From positions 5,208,001-5,272,000 of the forward strand of contig CP099652.1 in the NCBI GenBank assembly GCA_024123955.1: a stretch of DNA of 64,000 nucleotides, written 5' to 3'. The translations under genes and the position numbers were made by a program. The notes under the pieces were generated by a model. That model was not told where the DNA came from. It saw only the letters and a list, made by a program, of their open reading frames with translations, and made no database searches. Source of the DNA: Oxalobacteraceae bacterium OTU3CINTB1. GTDB taxonomy: Bacteria > Pseudomonadota > Gammaproteobacteria > Burkholderiales > Burkholderiaceae_D. Shown one piece after another: positions 26,252 through 34,980 of this stretch (position 1 is its first letter; each line of letters begins with the position of its first letter).

Positions 26252-27115
26252 TTATTTACTCTTCTGAACCTTCGGAAATTGATCCCAGTGTTTGCCGGAA
26301 AGGACTCGTCCGGCCTTTCCTTTGCCCACGGCAGCAAGCTTAATTTCCTTGTCGTCATGGCGAACAATGTGGATTACAGTCCTCTTCGTCATGGAGTCTG
26401 CCGCATGCTCCACTGGCGCCCAATGGCCCCACTGCTTGAAGTGAAATGCCACCTTTGCGGCGCCACACTGCTTGCGTAATGCATCAGGCCACTGCGGCTC
26501 CATTGGCCGAGCCCCATGCCCAGACTCTCCTCCAGCGATCACCCAATCCACCCGGATCCCGCTTTCATTCCGCTCCAAAAAGGGAGAAATATCGACTGGT
26601 CCCAACAGGGGTTCACATGACAGAAATCGTACAGCAGGCGTTGCAAAAGCCAGCAAATGACGAATTCGCTTATCAGCCTCTGCCTGGTTTTCCACCGTAG
26701 TACCCAGCCAAACATTCGCAGGAAAATCGTACCCTTTAGGCAATTGCTTCCTAACGAGGTGAATGCGCTTAGTGAGCAGCAGCCAATCAAGATGAGGAGT
26801 CTTCGAAATCAATTCTAACAGGCGTAATCGATGAGGAACCAAGTCAGGGCGATTTTCAAAAACATCCGCCATCGAAGCACAAAATACACGCTTACGAACG
26901 CCCTCCGCTGCTGCTTCTGCGTCCCACTTCAACGGCTCCTTCCAATGCGCATCAGAAAAAAACCGGCGTTCAGATTTTGGCCCCCACACGTCCGCACCTA
27001 ATCGCTTGGCCCATGTCTCTGCATAGCAATGATCGCAGGCAGCGGACACCCGGATGCACCCCCACCAGGGATTAAATGTGTGGTGCGTCCATTCAATTGC
27101 AGCGTCTTTCCCCAT
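26252..27115 (-). CDS. Three-Cys-motif protein, phage Gp37/Gp68 (DUF5131) family
   Basis: A 287-residue protein with the defining N-terminal signature IEWTHHTFNPWWGC followed by SAACDHCYAE: Cys20, Cys27 and Cys30 (C-x6-C-x2-C). Further family features are VFCASMADVFENRPD, LLLTKRIHLV, WLGTTVENQAEADKRI, FLSCEPLLGPVD and DWVIAGGESGHGARPM. The Cys spacing recalls Fe-S radical-SAM enzymes, and the TIM-barrel-like pattern fits, but the chemistry is not known to me. It sits between the AlkB-fusion gene (104-bp gap) and two TcmP partners, which is the classic pairing. Confidence 0.9.
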   Translation of the reverse strand: MGKDAAIEWTHHTFNPWWGCIRVSAACDHCYAETWAKRLGADVWGPKSERRFFSDAHWKEPLKWDAEAAAEGVRKRVFCASMADVFENRPDLVPHRLRLLELISKTPHLDWLLLTKRIHLVRKQLPKGYDFPANVWLGTTVENQAEADKRIRHLLAFATPAVRFLSCEPLLGPVDISPFLERNESGIRVDWVIAGGESGHGARPMEPQWPDALRKQCGAAKVAFHFKQWGHWAPVEHAADSMTKRTVIHIVRHDDKEIKLAAVGKGKAGRVLSGKHWDQFPKVQKSK

Positions 27116-27219
27116 TACTATGTTCTTCAGTTAGTCCCGGCAAGAAGCTCTGAGAAGCTGCGCGCCGAAGGTTGCGTATTAAATTTCTTATCTATCATGC
27201 ATGAAGCGTTGGAAGGATT

Positions 27220-29430
27220 TCAGGTCGAGACTTTTCGGAAGGTCACTGAGACTCGCCTACCCCGAATAACGCCGGCATCAGCTCGCTTCTTAGCAATTTC
27301 ATGACTCCATTTGCTACGAGCCTCTCCTGCTAGAATCACAGCGCTACCACGAGGCAACATCTGTCGGTACTTCTGTTCCTCACCTTTCAACTTCCGGCTG
27401 AACACCATCTCCCACGTCTCGCGAAGGCTTATCGTCACGACAGGACCGCTGAAACAAGAAGGGCAATCAATGTGTTTAGAAATGCCTTGCCCCCCAGTGT
27501 ACTCATTCACAATTACTTGGTCAGGCACTTCTGGAACCAAACCTTCCTCGTACAGGCGTTGCGCGATCACCTGAGCCCAACTTGGCAGCGGCCCCATATA
27601 CGCACTAGGGTCCACACGGCGGGCTTTGTAATCGTAACGCCACCCGTAATGCTGAACGCGCCGAGCCATACTTGCATCCCATAGATTTGAGTCGATTACC
27701 TCCAAAAGCGCAAACTCCTCATCTGGCTCCAAGAAGGCGGGAATAATCGTCAACCCAGAAGGCGGGTCTAGCGCAGGCACCGAGTTCTCTTCAGTCAAAC
27801 TCGATGAAGACCGACGGACGCTTTCGGTTGCCAGAAACGAGGTTTGCGGATGCTCTTCTTCACCTCGTACGCTTTCGCTCTGCTTCTGAGCCGGCCTCGG
27901 TAACTTAAAGGGAATCGAAGCAACTGTCAGCCAAGAGCGGAATCCATCAACGTCCAATTTCGAGCTTACAGCCCCTGAAGGAACAGTGATTTCAACAAAC
28001 CCTTCAACGCTTAAAGCTGCCTGTTTTGCGGCTGCCTTAATTTTTCCTTCACCCGAGTACTTGTAAATACCAGACGGCAGGGTCAACGTTTGCTGCACAA
28101 GATGCGGGCAAACCTCACGCGCCAATGCTGTCGCAGCAGCCCGTATTCCAGAGGCCAAAAGGTCGTTTTCATACCATAAACCCCGTTGGCTCATCCGGCG
28201 CGACCACAGACTTTCCTTGCCGATGTTGATTTGGGCATGTTCATCGACTGGCTTCCAAGATACTTTGTCTTTGCACAATTTCCCCCAAAAATCGATGCCA
28301 TCCGGCCTTGCGAGCTTCCAAGTCCGCAAGGACAAATGACGCCTTTCCGTGTCGCTTCCACGGAGCAAACCCGGCAGGCGGCTATATCCTGCAACGTAGC
28401 CAGTCAGAATAGCGCCAGTCCACCACGCTCCGGGCGGAATAGCTCGCCAATCTTCTTTCCATTTCATGTAGCGTTCTGGGTCAGGCCGTAATAGCACAAG
28501 CTGAAACACCAGTGCCACAATATTTTCATGAATACCGAGGTCTTGAATTGTTCCCCGATCCTGAAGCAGTAGCATTGTCGCATCCATGAGACTATCGATG
28601 AGGGCATCGTCCTCGCCTAGTTCCCTGGCACGCAAACATACATTCTCCAAAATTCGCTGCGCCCTCCAGTCATCGTAGATGTTCGGACTCGACAGCTCAT
28701 CAACTATGGCCCCCCAGAGCGGAGAGGCACCTCGTGTGCAATCTTCTGACCATAGTGCTGCACGCAGCCATGGGGCCTGCGCGAACTTCGTCGCATCACT
28801 TCGCTTACCCCCGGAAAGCGACTCACATAGGATTTGCAGCCAAGGTCCAATTGTGGGAACCGTTCCAAGTGCCATGGCCGCAGCCCCTCTCAAGTAATCC
28901 CAATTTAGTGGGTGAGCAATTTTCGAGGCCTGCTCGCACGGTGGACACTCTTCAACCTTGGCCACCATCTTCACTTCGACGGGCTGCGGGGGTACCTCCA
29001 TGTCAGAAAATCTCCGCACCATCCCCAAGAGGTGCAATCGAAACTCACTTGACTCTACGCTAAAGTACTTCGCGGCAAACAGAGGAAGCGGACCCGGCCA
29101 ACGGAGAATCCTATCTGCATCAGAGAGCCGAGAAAGCGCCTTAGGGCTCCAGTAGGACCCTTGCCAAACCATGACTTCAGCTTGCGGCAACTTAGCTACA
29201 TCAAACCAAACAACAACGACTTTCAACTCTGAATTAGGTGGCCGCTCAACGCAGTCAATGCCTGCGCGCACCCATCCTTCAGAGTTCGGAAATATCCAAT
29301 CCTCAACTAACGAATTCAAAAATGTATGGTGGTCCAAACCAACAGCAAGAACGTTCGTGTCGCGTCGCGTAGCGCCGGAATCGTTCGGTTCGCTGAGTAG
29401 CTCTAGTTGGCTCGGGGATTGATCATTCAT
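27220..29430 (-). CDS. Large protein with C-terminal AlkB-type 2-oxoglutarate dioxygenase domain
   Basis: A 736-residue protein. Residues about 560-736 are an AlkB-like Fe(II)/2OG dioxygenase: VNEYTGGQGISKHIDCP supplies the HxD iron ligands (His653, Asp655), WSHEI the second His (710), and RVSVTFR the 2OG-binding R-x5-R (726, 732). AlkB enzymes remove alkyl groups from bases in DNA or RNA. Residues 1-550 are unrecognised: a Trp-rich N-terminal region (YWSPKALSRLSDADRILRW), a Cys pair (ECPPCEQ) and long helices, then a polar linker. Start ATG overlaps the helicase stop as ATGA. Usual AlkB proteins are about 200 residues, so this is a fusion. Confidence 0.88.
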   Translation of the reverse strand: MNDQSPSQLELLSEPNDSGATRRDTNVLAVGLDHHTFLNSLVEDWIFPNSEGWVRAGIDCVERPPNSELKVVVVWFDVAKLPQAEVMVWQGSYWSPKALSRLSDADRILRWPGPLPLFAAKYFSVESSEFRLHLLGMVRRFSDMEVPPQPVEVKMVAKVEECPPCEQASKIAHPLNWDYLRGAAAMALGTVPTIGPWLQILCESLSGGKRSDATKFAQAPWLRAALWSEDCTRGASPLWGAIVDELSSPNIYDDWRAQRILENVCLRARELGEDDALIDSLMDATMLLLQDRGTIQDLGIHENIVALVFQLVLLRPDPERYMKWKEDWRAIPPGAWWTGAILTGYVAGYSRLPGLLRGSDTERRHLSLRTWKLARPDGIDFWGKLCKDKVSWKPVDEHAQINIGKESLWSRRMSQRGLWYENDLLASGIRAAATALAREVCPHLVQQTLTLPSGIYKYSGEGKIKAAAKQAALSVEGFVEITVPSGAVSSKLDVDGFRSWLTVASIPFKLPRPAQKQSESVRGEEEHPQTSFLATESVRRSSSSLTEENSVPALDPPSGLTIIPAFLEPDEEFALLEVIDSNLWDASMARRVQHYGWRYDYKARRVDPSAYMGPLPSWAQVIAQRLYEEGLVPEVPDQVIVNEYTGGQGISKHIDCPSCFSGPVVTISLRETWEMVFSRKLKGEEQKYRQMLPRGSAVILAGEARSKWSHEIAKKRADAGVIRGRRVSVTFRKVST

Positions 29431-30542
29431 CTTGTGAGAATAGGGGGTTGGGGAAGTGAGTTTAGTTGCTGCTTGTTAAGTTCCTGGGGGCCATTGACGA
29501 GCACTAGCGTATCGCGAGCCCGTGCGCAAAGCATGTACATCCTGCGGCGCTTGATTGGCGTGTTAGCAGGAAGAGAGCGATCTAGGTCCTGCAAGAACAT
29601 AGTATCAAATTCTAACCCAATAGCAGACTCGCCGGAAAGAACAGTTACCCCCTCATCCCGCATCTGTATGCCAAACTCATCACCTTTACCCCGTTTCTTT
29701 GTGTACCAATCGACTCGGTATCCCTTTAATCTTTTCGTTAATAGCTGAGTCATAGATTCAACGTCTTCAATAGCAAAACAAATTACACCTACAGACTCTC
29801 GCCGATTAACAAACCTATTCGCCACAGCATCTGCGAAAGAGTTCCAGCTATCAAGCGTCAAGACATAGGGAACATCTCCAGCTAGACGGCTTGGCATAGC
29901 TTGGGGAACAATCCTGTCAACGTGAAAATGCCCAACAACCTTCGCAATATTGGCGGTATTACGATGATTATGCAGGAGGACAAACACGTTAGGAAATCCC
30001 AACTTCGAAATTTCCCCTACGCTGGCACCATCACTCATAGTCGTTTGATGCTCATCTGCAAAAATCGATATTTTTTTTGATCCAAATCTCATAGCCCATT
30101 CAAAAAATTTTAAGGGCAAATTTTGACCTTCATCAATAATTAAGTGATCTAACGAAGGCGCGACGTTTGCGCCTTCATAATTCGCAATTATTGTATTCCA
30201 ATCCCAGGAATATCCACCGCCGTAGGGAAGTGTTGGGACGTCACATCCGAAGCGGTTGCGGTAATCTGTGGAAACAAACCGATGCATCGTGTTCGTTTCG
30301 AGTTTTTTACTTTGCTCTTTCCCTAAGTGACTAGCAATTGCAGTAAGCAATCGCCCTCTAGTTATTAAAATAACTTTTAAATTGTGCTCTTCTGACGTTA
30401 AAGTTAGCGCTCGCCAGATTGCCATAGAAGTTTTGCCAGATCCAGGCGGACCCGAAACAAGCATCGACTCATATGGAGAATGCTCATACACTGCGAGCTG
30501 ATCTTTCTCTTTTATAACATCTCTAAATCGGGGAAGTCTCAT
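29427..30542 (-). CDS. Superfamily 1 helicase-like ATPase
   Basis: A 371-residue protein, short for a UvrD/Rep-type enzyme. Walker A is GPPGSGKT at residues 31-38, Walker B IIDEGQN at about 135-141, motif III-like ISIFADEHQTTM at about 163, motif V SAIGLEFDTMFLQD at about 308 and motif VI RRMYMLCARARDTLVLV at about 345. The accessory 1B/2B domains of true UvrD are largely missing, so it may be a remodelling ATPase rather than a processive helicase. Overlaps of 4 nt (ATGA) with both neighbours show tight coupling with the methyltransferase-like and AlkB-fusion proteins. Confidence 0.88.
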   Translation of the reverse strand: MRLPRFRDVIKEKDQLAVYEHSPYESMLVSGPPGSGKTSMAIWRALTLTSEEHNLKVILITRGRLLTAIASHLGKEQSKKLETNTMHRFVSTDYRNRFGCDVPTLPYGGGYSWDWNTIIANYEGANVAPSLDHLIIDEGQNLPLKFFEWAMRFGSKKISIFADEHQTTMSDGASVGEISKLGFPNVFVLLHNHRNTANIAKVVGHFHVDRIVPQAMPSRLAGDVPYVLTLDSWNSFADAVANRFVNRRESVGVICFAIEDVESMTQLLTKRLKGYRVDWYTKKRGKGDEFGIQMRDEGVTVLSGESAIGLEFDTMFLQDLDRSLPANTPIKRRRMYMLCARARDTLVLVNGPQELNKQQLNSLPQPPILTR

Positions 30543-31372
30543 ATTTGAAATTGCGAACTTGAAATTTTTGAAATAACCGGCCTGACGAACAACGCGTAAT
30601 GAATTTTTCGCGGCTTGTCGGTATCGATGAAATTCTCTACGCAGTCGGCCTCAATTGTAAAACCCTCACTAATCATCTTGTCTCTAAAAGCGGGGAAATT
30701 AGCACCAGCTGCCTCTCGAGTCGTGTTGGTATAAAAGACGAAAACCGGCCCCCATCCAATCTTCTTACAAGCCTCAATAATCTCATCTGCCAAAGCATTG
30801 ACGTCAATAGTCGCACTAGCGAAGAGATACGAAAGGATAACAACAATGATTTTGTTAGGTGGTTGCTTCGCAAATTGCACATCATTGAGGCTTTCATGAA
30901 ACGAAATCCATGTCTCAGGATGCGTCTCATTCACCTCACGAACTTTTGTCGCAAACATAGAGCCAACGTCTCGCATGGATTTACATCGGTCTATACCATG
31001 ATAAATAAACGACTCTTGAGGACCAACGATGTTAGCCAAAGCAAGCCCCGCAGTAAATGGCCCGCAGCCGATATCTAAGACCGTAATGCCTGCCATATCG
31101 GCAGGTCCACTCACCAACTGATTGAAAGCATGAATTAATTCGTCAACGTGCGCTTTCTGATTAAAATAGGCATAAAGCATTGCACGATCCCTAGGCTTAA
31201 GATTGTCTACTTCTTCATCGAAATCAGCCTGTCCTCCGCCGATACCAATCCGAAAATTCCAATCTGGGCTGTGCCCAAAAATCTCGTTATTCTTTGTCCT
31301 GGGATCCTCGCGCAACGGCGTAACAATCTCGTCGCGCCTGAACTTTTCGAGCCAATCTTTTCTTTGATACAC
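30539..31372 (-). CDS. SAM-dependent methyltransferase-fold protein
   Basis: A 277-residue protein. I start it at the GTG at 31372, which has GAGGAG 5 nt upstream; a TTG 15 nt earlier is possible. The SAM-binding loop is GITVLDIGCGPFTAGLALAN (about residues 95-114), preceded by a helical region with RDRAMLYAYFNQKAHVDELI, and followed by IYHGIDRCKSM and IIVVILSYLFAS strands. The class I methyltransferase fold is clear; the substrate is not. It is the first gene of the operon leading to the helicase, AlkB fusion, three-Cys-motif and TcmP genes. An inverted repeat lies 71 bp upstream. Confidence 0.8.
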   Translation of the reverse strand: MYQRKDWLEKFRRDEIVTPLREDPRTKNNEIFGHSPDWNFRIGIGGGQADFDEEVDNLKPRDRAMLYAYFNQKAHVDELIHAFNQLVSGPADMAGITVLDIGCGPFTAGLALANIVGPQESFIYHGIDRCKSMRDVGSMFATKVREVNETHPETWISFHESLNDVQFAKQPPNKIIVVILSYLFASATIDVNALADEIIEACKKIGWGPVFVFYTNTTREAAGANFPAFRDKMISEGFTIEADCVENFIDTDKPRKIHYALFVRPVISKISSSQFQI

Positions 31373-31747
31373 AGTCTCTCCTCGCAAATATGAAAATTTC
31401 GACAGCTACTCAAGAATTAGCCGCCCGCCTATTTCTGTTGCCCATCATCTAGGGATGATGTTGCACTGTAAATTCGCTGAAAATCTATCGAAATGTCACG
31501 GATGAAGAATTTTTTATTGCAAAAATGACGACTCCAACCAAAAAAAGTCACGTTATCGCCCCCCTGAAACACAACAAGCATGTATCAGAAAATGTTCAAG
31601 CGTTCGCACAGGCTCTGCACTGATTAAAGTACATATTGGGTGTCGCGCTTTGCAGTCACCGAATCAAGGCACTGAGAGAGAGAAGCAGGGACAGCTAGAG
31701 TAAGACTTTTGAAATTACGGGGGCATACAAATGAAACTTGGAGAACC
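31373..31747. other. Intergenic region upstream of the methyltransferase operon
   Basis: Contains the likely promoter of the six-gene operon near 31390-31470, including the inverted repeat CATCATC-TAGG-GATGATG. A 32-codon ORF at 31525-31623 on the plus strand has no convincing ribosome binding site. Nothing else recognised. Confidence 0.45.
31443..31460. promoter_or_regulatory. Inverted repeat, candidate operator of the methyltransferase-helicase-AlkB-TCM operon
   Basis: Perfect 7-bp inverted repeat CATCATC/GATGATG with a TAGG spacer, centred about 80 bp before the first gene's start codon. No regulator gene lies next to it. It could be an operator or part of an mRNA leader hairpin. Confidence 0.35.
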
Positions 31748-34700
31748 TTAAAGAGGCAGGTCAGCCTTGCGCGGTACGCCTTCCATGCGCCAAGTATTGC
31801 GTCCGGCCGACTTAGCCTGGTACAGCGCCAAGTCGGCCGCCTTGTACAGCGAGTCGACATCCTGCTGATTGAAGAAGGCGGCGCCGCCGACGCTTGCGCT
31901 CACGCGCATCGCAACGTCATGGTGCATGATCGGCCGCGCCATGTCGTCGACGATGCGTTGGGAAATCACCCCGCCGACGTTCGTGTCGCCAAAGGGTGCT
32001 AACAGAACCGCGAATTCGTCGCCACCCAGGCGCGCTACGCGATCCCCTTCGCGCACGGCGCTACGCAACCGATCGGCGGCCTCGACCAAAAGGGCATCGC
32101 CGGCATCGTGGCCGAATGTATCGTTGATCTCCTTGAAGTGGTCCAGGTCGATCAGCAACAAGGTGAACGGCACGCCATCGCGCTGGGCTTGCACCGCCAT
32201 GCGCCGGATTTCGTCGGTGAACAAGCGGCGGTTGGGCAAGCCGGTGAGCGGGTCACTGTATGCCATGGTTTCAAGGTGCGTCTGGGTGGCGCGCAGTTCG
32301 GCAGTACGCGTAGCCACCGTGGCTTCCAGTTCGCGCTTGTGACGGCGCAGCAGCGCGGTACGCGCCTGCACCACTCCCACGACAAAGCCGAGCAAGGCCA
32401 GCAGCGCCAGCGCGCGCACCCAGTCCTGCTGGTGCCAGGCGGGCAGCACGCGCACCGGCACGTCGAGCCGCACCGGCGCGGCGCCGTCGGCATCGCCTTT
32501 GCGCAACTGAAGCGTGTAGTTACCCGGCGCTAAGTTGGTGTAGCTGACCGGGCGCAGTGCGTTTTCGGTGTCGATCCAGTTGCGATCGAAGCCGGCTAGC
32601 CGGTAGCTATAGCGCTGAGGCCTCGGAAAGGCGAAATCGAGCGCGGTGTATTCCAGCGAAAAGCCGCGCTCGCGGTCGTCCGGCGCCAGCGTCAGCGGTG
32701 ACGGCGCCTTTGCGCCGAGGTTGAAGGGGGCTTCGGGCAGCTTGCGCCCACCGAGCATGATGCCGGTGACCGCCAGCGGCGCGATATCGTGGCGCTGCAC
32801 CATGCGGGCCGGGCGCACGACGGTGATGCCGGTCAGACCGCCGAATAGGATGTCGCCGTTGGACGCCTGCGCGCGCGAACCGAACCAATAGGTGGGGATG
32901 TGCATGCCGTCGGACGCGCCCAGCTTGCGTATCGCCAAGGTGTCCGCCGCGATGCGCGCCAGGCCGTTGTCGGTGCTGAGCCACACGCTCCCGTCGCGCT
33001 CGGTCACGAGCGCGTTGACGCCGTTGTCGGGTAGTCCTTCGGATACGCCGAGGCGGCGGAACCAGCGACGTCCGGATGCGTCGGTGCGCTCCAGCATCGC
33101 GACGCCTCTGCCGTAGGTGGACAGCCAAAGCCGGCCCTGGCGGTCCAGCGCCAGCGAGGAAATATAGCCCGGCGCGACGCGGGTAGTGTCGCCCGCGTCG
33201 GTGGGCAGCAGCTCGACCGCGCCGTTGTCGGCCGGCATGCGCGCCAGGCCGGCGCGGGTGCCGATCCACGCGGAACCATCGTCGAGCGGGAGGATGGCGC
33301 TCACGCGCATATCGCCCAGCAGCGTGTCTTCATGTCGAAGCAGCGCTTTGGCGCCGACGCGATCCAGCGACATCACCCACACGCCATCGAGGCCCCCCAC
33401 CCACAGCGTGCCGTCGCGGTAGGCGAGCGCGCCAACCGGCGCGTCGTCGGCGCGAGTGGGTATGGCGACACGCCGTATACGGCCGCCGTCGCCATCGCTT
33501 ACGAAAAGCCCTTGCTGGGTGCCCAAGTAGACACTGCCGTCCGGACCGTTCACCATCGACTGCACCCGGCCCTTGGCCAGACCGCCGCCCGTGATATCGG
33601 CCCTAGGCAAGATTTCGCCAATCTGGCCGTGCAAGGGATCGACGATTTTGACGGCGCCGCCAATCGTGGCGATCCAAACCCTGCCGTCGGGCCGCACCAG
33701 TATTTGGTGGGCGCTCATTTTTATCCCGTCGGTGCCGGTGAAGCGAATGGTCAGGAAGCCTTGCGGGCGCGGGTCGTGCACGCTCATGGCCTGCGAGGTG
33801 GCAACGAAGATCTGTCCCGACCGCTCGCGGAACATGGCGACCGCCTCGTCGTCGTACAGACTGTCCGTGGCATCGGACTGATGGCGGATGCGGCGTATCT
33901 GTCCATGCGCCGGATCAAATTCGACAATGCCGCCTCCCTCGGTGCCGAACCAGAGAATGCCTGGCAGTTTTTCGACCATCGAGAAGATCTGCTCGCCTTG
34001 CACGGCCGGCCGGCGGTGGGCGCCCAGCACTTGGTGCGCGTGCCCTTGGGCATCGATAGCGAAGGCGCCATGGGCACGGGTGCCAATCCAGACGCGCCCG
34101 CTGCCGTCCTGGTACAGCGAAGTGATCGCCGGCTCCGCTGTGCCGGGCGCTGTCAGCGCCACGGCTTCCAGCGGCAGCCGCCCGCTGCGGCGCTGGTACA
34201 GGCCCTGCCGGGTGCCGATCCAAAGCGTTCCGGCACGGTCGCGCAACAGCATCGAGATGCCGCCTTTCAGCAGGACAGTGCCGGCAATTTGCGGCGCGCC
34301 GCTGGCGGCGGCATACACGCGGCCATCCGCGCCGACGCGTTCCAGCCCGCGCGCCGTGCCGACCCATATGCCGCCGCTTCCGTCATCGGCCAGCGCCGTT
34401 GCGCGGGCGTGGCTCAATCCTCCGGCGCCTACGCCAATCGTCACAAAAGCATCGCGCGCGGCATCGTAGCGGGCCAACCCGCCGCTGCTGGTGCCGACCC
34501 ATAGACGCCCGTCGCGGTCCACCAGCAGCGAAAGGATGTAGCTGTCGGGCAGGGAACCCGGGACACTGGCATCGCTGACGTAACGGCGCATGCGCACGCC
34601 GTCCCATCGCACCAGGCCGTTTTGGGTGCCCAACCAAATGAAGCCGGTCCGGTCTTGCGCGAACACTGTGCCAAAGCTGAACGCTGTCTCGGTCTGGTGG

Positions 34701-34834
34701 CGGAACGCGGTATGGGCCATGCCTGACCAAGGTTCGGCGGCATTCTCGGCACGGGTTGCTGGCGCGCAGAGCGCCAAAGCCAGCAGCGCGAGGTGGGCGA
34801 GGACGATGCAGGCGTTACGAAGGAACGTCATCAT
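31748..34834 (-). CDS. Two-component-type beta-propeller sensor with GGDEF domain
   Basis: About 1028 residues starting at the ATG pair at 34834/34831, where a signal peptide begins (ACIVLAHLALLALALCAPATRA). Two seven-bladed propellers are built from repeated motifs such as FIWLGTQNGLVRWDG, LWVGTSSGGLARYD and WIGTRAGLARM, followed by a Y_Y_Y domain (FSLEYTALDFAFPRPQRYSYRLAGFDRNW), one membrane helix (ALALLALLGFVVGVVQA) and a cytoplasmic GGDEF domain. The active motif RLGGDEF and an upstream RxxD inhibitory site (REGD) are intact, so it should synthesise cyclic di-GMP in response to a periplasmic signal. No EAL domain is present. It stands alone; an IS5 remnant lies upstream. Confidence 0.95.
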   Translation of the reverse strand: MMTFLRNACIVLAHLALLALALCAPATRAENAAEPWSGMAHTAFRHQTETAFSFGTVFAQDRTGFIWLGTQNGLVRWDGVRMRRYVSDASVPGSLPDSYILSLLVDRDGRLWVGTSSGGLARYDAARDAFVTIGVGAGGLSHARATALADDGSGGIWVGTARGLERVGADGRVYAAASGAPQIAGTVLLKGGISMLLRDRAGTLWIGTRQGLYQRRSGRLPLEAVALTAPGTAEPAITSLYQDGSGRVWIGTRAHGAFAIDAQGHAHQVLGAHRRPAVQGEQIFSMVEKLPGILWFGTEGGGIVEFDPAHGQIRRIRHQSDATDSLYDDEAVAMFRERSGQIFVATSQAMSVHDPRPQGFLTIRFTGTDGIKMSAHQILVRPDGRVWIATIGGAVKIVDPLHGQIGEILPRADITGGGLAKGRVQSMVNGPDGSVYLGTQQGLFVSDGDGGRIRRVAIPTRADDAPVGALAYRDGTLWVGGLDGVWVMSLDRVGAKALLRHEDTLLGDMRVSAILPLDDGSAWIGTRAGLARMPADNGAVELLPTDAGDTTRVAPGYISSLALDRQGRLWLSTYGRGVAMLERTDASGRRWFRRLGVSEGLPDNGVNALVTERDGSVWLSTDNGLARIAADTLAIRKLGASDGMHIPTYWFGSRAQASNGDILFGGLTGITVVRPARMVQRHDIAPLAVTGIMLGGRKLPEAPFNLGAKAPSPLTLAPDDRERGFSLEYTALDFAFPRPQRYSYRLAGFDRNWIDTENALRPVSYTNLAPGNYTLQLRKGDADGAAPVRLDVPVRVLPAWHQQDWVRALALLALLGFVVGVVQARTALLRRHKRELEATVATRTAELRATQTHLETMAYSDPLTGLPNRRLFTDEIRRMAVQAQRDGVPFTLLLIDLDHFKEINDTFGHDAGDALLVEAADRLRSAVREGDRVARLGGDEFAVLLAPFGDTNVGGVISQRIVDDMARPIMHHDVAMRVSASVGGAAFFNQQDVDSLYKAADLALYQAKSAGRNTWRMEGVPRKADLPL

Positions 34835-34980
34835 AAGTCGCAATTGTCGACAGGAATACCTACTATATACTTGGAGGTTGGAAACATCTAGTGCGACGCT
34901 GGGCCGATCGAGGGAGCCGGTGAGCTGTTGTGACATTTCAACACTTCAGATCGTCCCCGCTCCGATGGTAAATGTATGGT

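Noticed and set aside
24103..31387. DISARM, BREX or type I restriction assignment of the operon
   Set aside because: No PglZ, DrmA/B, DEAD-type DrmD, HsdR or HsdS signatures; the helicase is a small SF1 type and the methyltransferase lacks a DNA-methylase NPPY motif.
33332..34504. 390-residue plus-strand open frame over the propeller-GGDEF gene
   Set aside because: Antisense shadow produced by high GC; the propeller repeats on the minus strand are unmistakable.
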